Shown: positions 24,788 through 35,636 of the stretch, piece after piece
How the letters are laid out: every line of letters starts with the position of its first letter
Numbering within the stretch: position 1 is the stretch's first letter
Source of the DNA: JACKII01 sp965222315
Lineage (GTDB): Bacteria; Pseudomonadota; Alphaproteobacteria; Bin95
NCBI GenBank assembly: GCA_965222315.1
Contig: OZ244951.1
Coordinates: 3,968,001-4,032,000 of the forward strand
Length of the DNA stretch: 64,000 nt
Direction of reading: 5' to 3'
Notes under the pieces: generated by a model
Told to the model about the DNA's origin: nothing
What the model saw: the letters and a program-made list of their open reading frames with translations, nothing else
The model's database searches: none
Program-made: the position numbers and the translations under genes

Positions 24788-26497
24788 TTACGGCAATCGC
24801 ACCGCGATATCCAGCAGGGCAGGCTGGCCGGCTTTCATCGCGGCCTTGGCGCGCTCCAGCGCTGCGGGCAGATCCTGGCCTTCCAGCACCTGCTCCCCAT
24901 GGGCGCGGCTGGCGCGGGCGACCGCGGCGAAGTCCGGCGAGGGGCGAAGCGAGGTCAGCGGCATAATATTGGCCTTGGCGGCGTCCCCATCCGGGTACAT
25001 GTTCAGCGCCGCCCGGCGCACCGCATTCCAGATGCCGTTGTTGAAGACACAGGTGAGCAGCGGCAGTTCCAGCGCCTCCGCCACCTGGTGTGCGGCGACG
25101 GGGTTGGCGAACATGTGGGAGCCGTCGCCGACGCAGGCGACCACGGCCTCCCCCGGTTTGGCCAATTGGACGCCGAGGCCCGCCGGGAAGCCCCAGCCAA
25201 GGCCGCCGGACATGGCGTGGCTGAGGAACTGGCCGGGCCGTTGCAGGTCCATGATGGCCGGGTTCATGGCCAGCTCGTTTACATATGTTGCTTCCGGCCC
25301 GAACGCCTTGTTGATGCAGAGCGTGGCGTAGAACGGGTGCATGGGCGAGCCGCTGCCCGCCTCCGCAATCGCCATCTGCGCCTGCCGGGCCTTGGCATGG
25401 GCTGTGGCCAGCGTCTCCTTACGGGCGACGACGGCAGCGCTGTTTGGCGCGATGCGGTCGGCGAGGGCGGCGTGCAGATCGGCAAGGGTCAGGCCCACGT
25501 CGCCCGCGAGCGACAGGTCGCTGGGGTAGCCGCGCACCGGCAGCTTGGAGACCAACGGGTCCGCGCCGAGTTGGATCACCTGGCAATCATCGGCAAGCTC
25601 CGTATGTGCCGGAATCCAGGGCACCATGCTGTCCACCACCAACAGGGCATCGGCCTCCGCGATGGCGGCGCTGGGCGCGAAGCCAGCATGCATGGGATGG
25701 GCTGTCGGGAAGCTCGGCCGGATGCTCCAGTGCTCGCCCACCGGCAGGCCGAAGGTCTCCGCCAGACCGACAAGGGCGTTCCAGGCATCGGCTTGGGTGC
25801 CGGAGCGCTGGACGATGATCATGGGCCGCTTGGCGTCAGCCAGGATGCCGGCGGCCTGCTCTATGGCCTGGGCCGAGGGCCTTGACGGGGCGGCGGGCGA
25901 CAGGCGGCGGCGGGGCAGTGGTACGCCCTCCGGCCAGGCTTCGCCCAGCACCTCCCGCGCGAGGGATAGGTAGACCGGCCCCTGCGGCGCGCTCTCCGCG
26001 ATGGCCATGGCACGGTCGAGCAGGCCGGGGATCTGGTCGCCGAAGCGGGCGTCATAGTCCCACTTCACCGCCTCCCGGATCATACCGGCCTGGTCGTACA
26101 TCTCCTGGCCCCAATGGATGCCGGCGTCGCGGCGGCCGTCCCTGCCCGTCTCCGTCAGCGGCGTGCGGCCGGAGAACATGAGCATCGGCACCTGATCGCT
26201 CATGGCGTTGAGCAGCCCCATAATGCCGTTCGCAAGGCCCACATTGGTGTGCAGCATTACCGCCTGTGGCTTGCCGGTGACCATGGTGACGCCATAGGCC
26301 ATGCCCATGGCCACGGTCTCATGCGCCGCCGCAATAGGCTGCGGCATGTCCCAACCCTGGCTTGCGCCATAGGCATAGCTCTCGATGATGGGCGCGAAGT
26401 CCGTGCCGGGGTTGGCGAAGAAGTAGTCGATGCCTGCCTGCTTGAGGCTGAGCAGAAAGGCATCGGCGGCAGTGCGGGGCGTGGGAGCGGCGGACAT
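24788..26497 (-). CDS. ThDP-dependent enzyme of the acetolactate synthase/benzoylformate decarboxylase group
   Basis: The 569-residue protein has the three-domain ThDP fold. The catalytic glutamate lies in AAHETVAMGMAYG, the central domain is about 190-330, and the ThDP/Mg2+ motif is VGDGSHMFANP ... VFNNGIWNAV. The insert NELAMNPAIMDLQRPGQFLS resembles the benzoylformate-decarboxylase-like 'thiamine pyrophosphate-requiring' proteins rather than IlvB, and no regulatory subunit is adjacent. It is divergent from the Rieske-glutamate-synthase operon with about 180 bases between, so they may be co-regulated. The last 56 bases of its 3' end occur again at 23190-23245. Confidence 0.87.
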   Translation of the reverse strand: MSAAPTPRTAADAFLLSLKQAGIDYFFANPGTDFAPIIESYAYGASQGWDMPQPIAAAHETVAMGMAYGVTMVTGKPQAVMLHTNVGLANGIMGLLNAMSDQVPMLMFSGRTPLTETGRDGRRDAGIHWGQEMYDQAGMIREAVKWDYDARFGDQIPGLLDRAMAIAESAPQGPVYLSLAREVLGEAWPEGVPLPRRRLSPAAPSRPSAQAIEQAAGILADAKRPMIIVQRSGTQADAWNALVGLAETFGLPVGEHWSIRPSFPTAHPMHAGFAPSAAIAEADALLVVDSMVPWIPAHTELADDCQVIQLGADPLVSKLPVRGYPSDLSLAGDVGLTLADLHAALADRIAPNSAAVVARKETLATAHAKARQAQMAIAEAGSGSPMHPFYATLCINKAFGPEATYVNELAMNPAIMDLQRPGQFLSHAMSGGLGWGFPAGLGVQLAKPGEAVVACVGDGSHMFANPVAAHQVAEALELPLLTCVFNNGIWNAVRRAALNMYPDGDAAKANIMPLTSLRPSPDFAAVARASRAHGEQVLEGQDLPAALERAKAAMKAGQPALLDIAVRLP

Positions 26498-26676
26498 AAG
26501 GCGTTCCTTTGTTGTATGATCAGAACCTTACCACCCGTAAAACGTCGGGCAACCGCTCTGCTTGAGATCACGCGATTCCAACGGCACTGTTATCGCTGCA
26601 CAACGGCGCTGGCAGTTGTCCCGGGCCTATGCGACGCCTAAATCCGGTACACCGAGACACAGGAGTACGACCGATC

Positions 26677-28284
26677 ATGAACAAGACCGCCGTCGCCAAA
26701 TGGGATGAACTGAACGACCGCGAGCCCGCCTATGCCCTGGTGGGCGAGGTCGATCTGGTGGTGGTGCGCTGGGATGAGCAGGTTTCGGTCATGTATGGCC
26801 GCTGCCTGCACCGGGGGGCGCTGATGGCGGACGGTTATGTGGACGGCAACAACCTGATGTGCGGCGTGCACTATTGGGATTACCGGCTGGATACCGGCGT
26901 CTCCGAGTATTCCAATGACGAGGCGCTCAAGCGGTTCAGCGCCTGGATCGAAGACGGGCTAGTCTGGGTCGATGCCGACGAGATTGCCGAATGGGCCGTG
27001 GACCACCCGCAGCCGTTCGACCGCGATGCCTATTTGGGCCTCTACGCCGACACCGGTCATGCGCCGGAGGAGCCTTACACCCCGCTGATCCAGCAATACG
27101 CCCGTGACGGCTTGAGCAAGACCGGCCACCATGGCGCGGTCGCCGCCATGGGCGTACCACGGAGTGAACTGCCCGACTGGGACGATCTGCAGATCCTGAC
27201 GGCGCAGTTGCACAAGGCACCACTGCTGGACGACGAAGCGGTTGGCACCGACGTCGTAATCGGCCCGAATGCGCAGAAACCGCTCCGCCTCGATATCCCC
27301 CTGTTCGTCAGTGACATGAGCTTCGGCGCGCTGTCAGTGCCGGCGAAGCAGGCGCTTGCCCGCGGTGCGGAACTGGCGGGCACCGGCATCTGCTCCGGCG
27401 AGGGGGGTATGCTGGACGAGGAGCAGGGCGAGAACTCCCGCTATTTTTACGAACTTGCCTCCGCCCGCTTCGGCTTTTCCTGGGAAAAGCTCGACCGGGT
27501 GCAGGCGTTCCATTTCAAGGGCGGACAGGGGGCCAAGACCGGTACCGGCGGCCATCTGCCCGGCAACAAGGTGACCGATAAGATCGCCGAAGTGCGCGGT
27601 CTGTCGGAGGGCGAGGACGCAATCTCCCCTGCCCGCTTCCCGGACTGGACCGAACCCGCCCAGATCAAGGAATTCGCCGACGAGGTACGCAGCCGCACCG
27701 GCGGCATTCCCATCGGCTACAAGCTCTCCGCCCAGCATATTGAGCGGGACATCGACGCGGCGCTGGAGGTGGGCGTCGACTACATCATCCTGGACGGCCG
27801 CGGCGGCGGAACGGGTGCGGCGCCGCTATTGTTCCGAGACAATATCAGCGTGCCAACCATCCCGGCGCTGGCCCGCGCCCGCCGCCATCTGGATGGCCTC
27901 GGCCGGGGTGATGTGACCCTGGTCATCACCGGCGGCCTGCGCAAGCCGGCCGACTTCGTTAAAGCGCTGGCGCTGGGCGCGGATGCCGTTGCCGTCTCCA
28001 ACGCGGCGATTCAAGCGGTGGGCTGCATCGCCATGCGCGCATGTCACACCAACAACTGCCCCGTCGGCATCGCCACGCAAAAACCGCATCTGACGAGCCG
28101 CCTGATCGTCGAGAACTCGGCCCGGCAGCTCGCGAACTTCTTCCAAGCCTCCACGGAACTGATCCAGGTGATGGCCAGGGCCTGCGGCCACGATCATGTC
28201 TCCGGCTTCAACGCCGATGACCTCACCACCTGGAAGCGCGAGATGGCCGACCTTTCCGGCGTGCGCTATGGCGGAGTCGCCTGA
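26677..28284 (+). CDS. Rieske-domain/FMN glutamate-synthase-type fusion protein
   Basis: The 535-residue protein joins an N-terminal Rieske [2Fe-2S] domain (Cys43-x-His45, x16, Cys62-x2-His65) to a glutamate synthase large-subunit-type FMN barrel (about 150-520). The barrel has SDMSFGALS, GEGGMLDEEQGENSRYFYEL, KGGQGAKTGTGGHLPG, GYKLSAQHIERD and the 3Fe-4S triad Cys450-x5-Cys456-x4-Cys461 (ACHTNNCPVGIATQ). There is no amidotransferase domain, so it would use ammonia or another substrate, with electrons entering through the Rieske centre. The ATG at 26677 is preceded by AGGAG at 11 bases. First gene of a five-gene operon whose other members are all membrane proteins. Confidence 0.9.
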   Translation: MNKTAVAKWDELNDREPAYALVGEVDLVVVRWDEQVSVMYGRCLHRGALMADGYVDGNNLMCGVHYWDYRLDTGVSEYSNDEALKRFSAWIEDGLVWVDADEIAEWAVDHPQPFDRDAYLGLYADTGHAPEEPYTPLIQQYARDGLSKTGHHGAVAAMGVPRSELPDWDDLQILTAQLHKAPLLDDEAVGTDVVIGPNAQKPLRLDIPLFVSDMSFGALSVPAKQALARGAELAGTGICSGEGGMLDEEQGENSRYFYELASARFGFSWEKLDRVQAFHFKGGQGAKTGTGGHLPGNKVTDKIAEVRGLSEGEDAISPARFPDWTEPAQIKEFADEVRSRTGGIPIGYKLSAQHIERDIDAALEVGVDYIILDGRGGGTGAAPLLFRDNISVPTIPALARARRHLDGLGRGDVTLVITGGLRKPADFVKALALGADAVAVSNAAIQAVGCIAMRACHTNNCPVGIATQKPHLTSRLIVENSARQLANFFQASTELIQVMARACGHDHVSGFNADDLTTWKREMADLSGVRYGGVA

Positions 28285-28297
28285 TGGAGACGGCCTG

Positions 28298-28681
28298 ATG
28301 GAGACGGCGGCGCTCCTGGTTGAGGCCGCGCGCTGGTGGGGCATCGCCGGTGCGGTGGTGGCCGCTGCCTTCCTGGCGATTGGCATTGGCCGGGTAGATG
28401 GGAATGCGGCGGGGTCCTATATCTTCCGCGTGTTGCTGATCCCCGCGATCATCCTGATCTGGCCGCTCGTGCTCTGGCGCTGGGCCGTGCTGGAGACGGG
28501 CCGGGATGATTGGGCTAAACGGCACTCGCCGCCTCGACGGGCACACGCGAAGGTCTGGAGTGTGATGGCATGGTTGATCCCGCTGCTGCTGATTGCGGGC
28601 CTGTCGTTCAAGCAGGAATGGCCTGCCAGCTATACGCCCCAAAAAATCGGTGAAGCCCCCGACGCCGGAGGCAGCCGATGA
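28298..28681 (+). CDS. Small multi-pass membrane protein, second gene of the Rieske operon
   Basis: The 127-residue protein is mostly hydrophobic. Helices lie at about 12-32 (WWGIAGAVVAAAFLAIGIG), 40-62 (IFRVLLIPAIILIWPLVLWRW) and 91-108 (AWLIPLLLIAGLSF), with a basic loop (AKRHSPPRRAHAKVW) between the last two. The start is decided by TGATG overlap: a 14-bp tandem duplication (28281-28294, 28295-28308) gives an upstream ATG encoding only Met-Glu-Thr-Ala-stop, then the real ATG. Its stop overlaps the next start. No family recognised; a membrane subunit or assembly factor for the adjacent redox proteins is inferred. Confidence 0.75.
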   Translation: METAALLVEAARWWGIAGAVVAAAFLAIGIGRVDGNAAGSYIFRVLLIPAIILIWPLVLWRWAVLETGRDDWAKRHSPPRRAHAKVWSVMAWLIPLLLIAGLSFKQEWPASYTPQKIGEAPDAGGSR

Positions 28682-29748
28682 GCGTCAAATACGTGCCCGT
28701 GCAGTGGAACCGGAACAAATGGCTCTACGATGGCGTGCTGGTGGCGCTGGTCGGGCTGTACCTCTGGATATTCCTGCGGGTGGCGCCTGATTTCCTGGAC
28801 CATGCCAAACGGACGGACGGCGCGATCTGGAACGCGAGGGCGTTCGGCACCTGCGCCTTTCTGATGATGACGGTGATCCTGTGCATCGGGCCGCTGGCGA
28901 GGCTGGACCGGCGCTTTCTGCCGCTGCTCTACAACCGTCGGCACTTCGGGGTGATCACCGCCGTGGTGGCAGTCAGCCATGCCGGTTTCGTGCTGGACTG
29001 GTACTTCAGTTTCTCGCCCAATTCCAAGTTCGCGGCTGTCCTGTTTTCCAATACCTCCTATGGCCAATTCCTGGGTTTCCCGTTCGAGGCGCTGGGCATC
29101 TTCGCCCTGCTCTGCCTGCTGATCCTGGCGGCGACCAGCCATGATTTCTGGCTGTCCTTCCTGACGCCCAGGGTTTGGAAGGCGCTGCACTACCTGCTCT
29201 ACCCCGCCTATGCCGCTCTAGTCGGCCATGTTGCGCTGGGTGCGTTGCAGGATCAGCGGAACACGACGTTTACCATCGTTGTGGTCGTCTCAGTGACACT
29301 GGTGGTCGTGCTTCACCGCCTGGCCGCGCAGAGGGAACGCCGGAACGGCGATCCCCTGGCTGAGCAGGCGGAAGGCGAATGGGAAACGGTCTGCGAGGCC
29401 GACCAGATCACCGAGGGCCGCGCCCGCATCGCCCGTCTGTCGAACGGCGAGCGCGTCGCGGTGTTCCGGCACGAGGGCCGCCTGTCGGCCATCGCCAATG
29501 CCTGCGCCCACCAGAACGGGCCGCTGGGCGAAGGGCGCGTGGTGTCCGGCTGCGTCACCTGCCCATGGCATGGCTTCCAGTACCGGCTGGCGGATGGTCG
29601 CTCGCTGGAGCCCTTTACGGAGAAGGTGCCGACCTACCGCCTGCGCCTAACCAACGACGGCACAGTGCAGGTTGACCGGCGGGCGAACCCACCCGGCACC
29701 TTTGTGGAGCCCATCCCCCTTCCCGGTGCGGCGGAGGTCCAGGCATGA
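28678..29748 (+). CDS. Ferric-reductase-like membrane domain fused to a C-terminal Rieske domain
   Basis: The 356-residue protein has about six transmembrane helices in residues 18-215, with candidate haem-ligand histidines at 101, 171 and 184 (VSHAGFVLDW, LHYLLYP, VGHVALG), as in the ferric reductase-like transmembrane family. From about 235 a Rieske domain follows: Cys276-x-His278, x16, Cys295-x2-His298 (CAHQNG ... CPWHGFQYRLADGR). This would let electrons pass between membrane haem and a soluble [2Fe-2S] centre, probably feeding the other Rieske protein of the operon. Overlaps both neighbours by four bases (ATGA), implying coupled translation. Confidence 0.88.
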   Translation: MSVKYVPVQWNRNKWLYDGVLVALVGLYLWIFLRVAPDFLDHAKRTDGAIWNARAFGTCAFLMMTVILCIGPLARLDRRFLPLLYNRRHFGVITAVVAVSHAGFVLDWYFSFSPNSKFAAVLFSNTSYGQFLGFPFEALGIFALLCLLILAATSHDFWLSFLTPRVWKALHYLLYPAYAALVGHVALGALQDQRNTTFTIVVVVSVTLVVVLHRLAAQRERRNGDPLAEQAEGEWETVCEADQITEGRARIARLSNGERVAVFRHEGRLSAIANACAHQNGPLGEGRVVSGCVTCPWHGFQYRLADGRSLEPFTEKVPTYRLRLTNDGTVQVDRRANPPGTFVEPIPLPGAAEVQA

Positions 29749-30512
29749 GCGAGCCAACCCGAAAAGACACGCCCTTTTTCATCGGCTTTCTGGGCGTCCC
29801 GGCTGGGCTGCGGGTGTTCCTGGCGGTCTGCGCGGTGGTGCTGGTAGCGGGCTTCGCCGCGCTCGGCTGGGCCATCGGCGCGGCGCAGGACGATCCTGGC
29901 GACTCGGCCTGGCGCTTCGACTGGGGGCGGCAGACGGTGACGGGCGTAGTCTACACCCAACCCGCGCCGCACGCCTATATCGTGGAAGGCAATGAGCGCA
30001 TTCCGGCAGGCCACACGCTTATGTTCACGGCGGGCGGTAAGTTCAGCGTCCTGCCCAGGGCGGAGAAGCTGGATGGCCAACTCGCGACGCTTTCCGGCGT
30101 GATCCTAAAACGCGGCGACCTGGACATGATGCAGGTACGAGGCGGCACGAGCGGCCTGCAACCGGCAGAAGGCGATGTGCCCGCGGTGCCAGTGGAGCAA
30201 CTCGGCCGCTGGCGGCTGGCGGGAGAGATCTGCGACGGCAAGTGCCTTGCAGGCGCGATGCGGCCCGGCACGGGACTGGCGCACAAGGCCTGCGCCAATC
30301 TCTGCCTGATCGGCGATATCCCGCCGGTGTTCGTCTCCACCCAACCCGTCGAGGGGAGCGCGTACCTATTGGTAGCAGGGCCGGACGGCAAGCAGATGCC
30401 GCGGGAATGGCTGGACCTGACGGCGCTCTATATCGAGGTCGAGGCCGATGTGGAACGCCGCGGCGACCTGCTGGTCATGAAGATCGACCCGGCGACGATC
30501 AGGAAGCTGTGA
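29745..30512 (+). CDS. One-helix membrane protein with a Cys/His cluster
   Basis: The 255-residue protein has one N-terminal transmembrane helix (about 23-46, VFLAVCAVVLVAGFAALGWAIGA), then a soluble part predicted periplasmic. It is beta-rich to about 135 and contains a tight motif with Cys163, Cys167, His180, Cys183 and Cys187 (ICDGKCLAG ... HKACANLCLIGDIPPVF). Four cysteines and a histidine in 25 residues suggest a metal or cluster site. I do not recognise a named family. Start overlaps the preceding stop (ATGA). Likely an electron-transfer or assembly partner of the two Rieske proteins, by inference. Confidence 0.75.
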   Translation: MSEPTRKDTPFFIGFLGVPAGLRVFLAVCAVVLVAGFAALGWAIGAAQDDPGDSAWRFDWGRQTVTGVVYTQPAPHAYIVEGNERIPAGHTLMFTAGGKFSVLPRAEKLDGQLATLSGVILKRGDLDMMQVRGGTSGLQPAEGDVPAVPVEQLGRWRLAGEICDGKCLAGAMRPGTGLAHKACANLCLIGDIPPVFVSTQPVEGSAYLLVAGPDGKQMPREWLDLTALYIEVEADVERRGDLLVMKIDPATIRKL

Positions 30513-30549
30513 TGTTTGCGGCTACTCATAATAAAAAGGTGGCCGGGCG

Positions 30550-30831
30550 GTGAAACTCCTCACGCACCTCCTCGGGATTGCCGCCGTCATCCTGCTCGCC
30601 CTGGTGCTGCTCTACCTGACCCGGTTCTGGATTTTTACGGACTGGTGGGGGAATGACGGGCTTTGGGGCATCAAGGAACTCTCGCGCCACGGCGATTTCC
30701 TCACCCGCCAACTGCGCGGCACGCCCTACCAGGTATTTTCACTGCTGTTCTGGCTAGCTGGCGGCTTTCTGGCGCTATCGCTTCTGAAAACCGCCGCGGC
30801 TAGGATCGGGCGGCTGTTTTCCCGGCATTAG
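30550..30831 (+). CDS. Small two-helix membrane protein ending the Rieske operon
   Basis: The 93-residue protein starts at GTG. It has helices at about 5-25 (THLLGIAAVILLALVLLYLT) and 62-82 (VFSLLFWLAGGFLALSLL). The intervening loop is Trp-rich (FTDWWGNDGLWGIKELSRHGDF). No family recognised. It lies 37 bases after the Cys/His protein and 13 bases before the YedK-type gene, so it could end one transcript or bridge to the next. Confidence 0.6.
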   Translation: MKLLTHLLGIAAVILLALVLLYLTRFWIFTDWWGNDGLWGIKELSRHGDFLTRQLRGTPYQVFSLLFWLAGGFLALSLLKTAAARIGRLFSRH

Positions 30832-30844
30832 GGGAGCCGAGCCC

Positions 30845-31525
30845 ATGTGTGGCCGCTATGTCTTCATCACACCCGCTGAGGCGATGCTGCGTCTGTTCGG
30901 CCTCGACGTACTGAAGGGTGAGCCGTCGCGCTTTAACATGGCGCCGGGCCAGTATGGCTGGATTGCACGGGCGGCTGCCTCCGGTGAGGCCATGGAGGCG
31001 GCGCGGGTCCGCTGGGGCTTGGTGCCCGCCTGGGCAAAGGACGTGAATGTCGGCTATAAGATGATCAACGCCCGCAGCGAGACCGCGGCGGAAAAGCCTG
31101 CCTTCCGGGAGGCGATGCGGTCGAGGCGCTGCCTCGTGCCCTCGCACGCTTTCTATGAGTGGGAGGGCGCAAAGCCGCCGAAACAGCCATATCTGATCTA
31201 TGCGGAGGACCGCTCGCCCCTGGTGTTCGCCGGGCTCTGGGAGCGATGGGAGCATGGCGGCGAGGCACTGGAGACCTTCAGCGTGTTGACCACAGCAGCG
31301 GACAAGGCGATCGCCTGGCTGCATCCGCGGATGCCGGTGGTGGTGCCGGAGGAAGCCTGGGAGCCCTGGGTACTGGGCGGGCAGGAGATGACGCAGGCCG
31401 TGCTAGAGAACCCCCGCAAGGTGCCGTGGGCCTGGCACCAGGTCTCACCGAAAGTGAATGCGGTGAAGAACGACTCGGTGGAGTTGGTGAAGCGTTGGGA
31501 AGCGCCACAGGGGTCGCTGCTTTGA
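30845..31525 (+). CDS. yedK: SOS response-associated peptidase (YedK/HMCES family)
   Basis: The 226-residue protein begins MCGRY; Cys2, exposed after Met removal, forms a thiazolidine crosslink with abasic sites in single-stranded DNA. Other family residues are the Asn in FNMAPGQ, WGLVPAWAKD, INARSETAAEKPAF, RCLVPSHAFYEWEG with the conserved Glu, and the His of WLHPRMPVVV. Normal length. It follows the small membrane gene closely but has no functional link with the redox operon. Confidence 0.95.
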   Translation: MCGRYVFITPAEAMLRLFGLDVLKGEPSRFNMAPGQYGWIARAAASGEAMEAARVRWGLVPAWAKDVNVGYKMINARSETAAEKPAFREAMRSRRCLVPSHAFYEWEGAKPPKQPYLIYAEDRSPLVFAGLWERWEHGGEALETFSVLTTAADKAIAWLHPRMPVVVPEEAWEPWVLGGQEMTQAVLENPRKVPWAWHQVSPKVNAVKNDSVELVKRWEAPQGSLL

Positions 31526-31543
31526 GCTTTCTCCATAATACCT

Positions 31544-31642
31544 TCCCGGAAGGCTCGACAGAGCCTGTCCGGGACCCAGTGTTGTCCATGACAGCGGCAT
31601 TGTAACCCTGGGCCCCGGATTGGCGCGGCGCGCCATCCGGGG
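31544..31642. terminator. Two strong hairpins between convergent genes
   Basis: TCCCGG-AGGCTC / GAGCCT-CCGGGA at 31544-31574, then CCCCGGAT-TGGCGC / GCGCCA-TCCGGGG at 31613-31642. Both lie between the yedK stop and the converging FAD-subunit stop, so they can terminate in both directions. No long T run is present, and they may also belong to a dispersed repeat family. Confidence 0.5.
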
Positions 31643-31652
31643 AGTGAAAGGG

Positions 31653-32450
31653 TTATCCGCACGCCTCCACGGCACGCCGCGTCATAACCCCGATCAGGTG
31701 TGCGCGGTATTCAGCGTCCGCGTGCAGGTCGCTGTTGAGGCCGCCCGGCGAGACCACCCCTTCGGCAATCGCACCGGCCGAGAAGTTCGACGCCAGCGCG
31801 CTCTCATATTCGGGCACGCGGAAGACGCCGCCATCGCCCGCGCCCGTCACCGCGACGCGCACGCCGCCCGCGGTCTTGGCGACGAACACGCCGACCATCG
31901 CATAGCGCGATGCCGGGTTCGGGAACTTGACGTAGGCCGCCTTCTCCGGCTGGGGAAAGCTGATCGAGGTGATGATCTCGCCCTCCTCCAACGCGGTCTC
32001 GAACAGGCCGTTGAAGAAGTCATCCGCCGCAATCTCGCGGTTGTTGGTCTTCACCGTCGCGCCGAGGCCCAGAACCGCCGCCGGATAGTCCGCCGCCGGG
32101 TCGTTGTTCGCGACCGAGCCGCCGATGGTGCCGCGAGTGCGCACCGCCTGGTCGCCGATACCGTTTGCCAGCTTCGCTAGTGCCGGTATTGCCCCCTTAA
32201 CGTCGGGGGAATCCGCCACGTCCTGATGCCGGGTCATGGCGCCGATGGTGACGGTGCCGCCCGAAACGCTGATGCCCTTCAGTTCGGCGATGCCGGATAG
32301 GTCTACCAGGTCGCTCGGCGCGGCCAGGCGGGCCTTCATGGTGGGCAGCAAGGTCTGGCCACCTGCCAGCAAGGTGCCGTCGTCGGCGCCGGAGAGCGCC
32401 GCGGCGGCATCGGCCAGAGAGGCCGGTTTCACGTAGTTGAAGGATTGCAT
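31653..32450 (-). CDS. CO-dehydrogenase/xanthine-dehydrogenase-type FAD subunit (CoxM-like)
   Basis: The 265-residue protein is of the CO dehydrogenase flavoprotein/FAD-binding domain family. It has the N-terminal FNYVKPASLADAAAAL, the FAD pyrophosphate loop LLAGGQTLLPTMKAR, the second loop TIGGSVANNDPAADYPAAVLGLGA and a C-terminal CO_deh_flav_C domain. It moves electrons from the Mo and Fe-S centres to an acceptor. Last gene of the S-L-M order, 18 bases after the large subunit. Confidence 0.93.
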   Translation of the reverse strand: MQSFNYVKPASLADAAAALSGADDGTLLAGGQTLLPTMKARLAAPSDLVDLSGIAELKGISVSGGTVTIGAMTRHQDVADSPDVKGAIPALAKLANGIGDQAVRTRGTIGGSVANNDPAADYPAAVLGLGATVKTNNREIAADDFFNGLFETALEEGEIITSISFPQPEKAAYVKFPNPASRYAMVGVFVAKTAGGVRVAVTGAGDGGVFRVPEYESALASNFSAGAIAEGVVSPGGLNSDLHADAEYRAHLIGVMTRRAVEACG

Positions 32451-32468
32451 CTTTCTGTCCGCCTTCCC

Positions 32469-34841
<2,373 letters not shown>

Positions 34842-34863
34842 GACTGTATCTCCCGTCGTCGAG

Positions 34864-35331
<468 letters not shown>

Positions 35332-35636
35332 GCCTTCCCTTTCTTTTCTAATTCGTGAATGCAGCGCTACCGGGTGGCAGCCTGCCTTCTGACGGAACAG
35401 TCCCAAGGATCGGGCGGGAAGGCAAGCAGGATGATGGGACTCTATCCGTTTTTCCGAGGTGCGGAGGGGCTGGGAAGGGCCCGGAGAAATTGCCTCCCTT
35501 ACTCACGCACGCTTTATCGTGCGCCACCTCTCCCTACATAAACGGCATCACAATAGAGTTTTACCGCCCGCAACGTCCTTGGCCCGGAAACCTGCCACGC
35601 AGACATGGCCTGCCAAGCACATAAGGAACGAGCGAT
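35332..35636. other. Divergent intergenic region, about 300 bases
   Basis: Separates the molybdenum hydroxylase operon (leftwards) from the dioxygenase-like gene (rightwards), so it should hold both promoters. I see no stable gene, no recognisable riboswitch and no clear sigma-70 box pair. A GCACGCTTTATCGTGC hairpin-like pair is at 35510-35525. The rightward gene has AAGGA nine bases before its ATG. Confidence 0.6.

Noticed and set aside
23183..24850. Integrative element with attL/attR around rmuC
   Set aside because: No integrase or excisionase gene lies in the segment and homology extends beyond the core on the left copy, so it is reported only as a duplication footprint.
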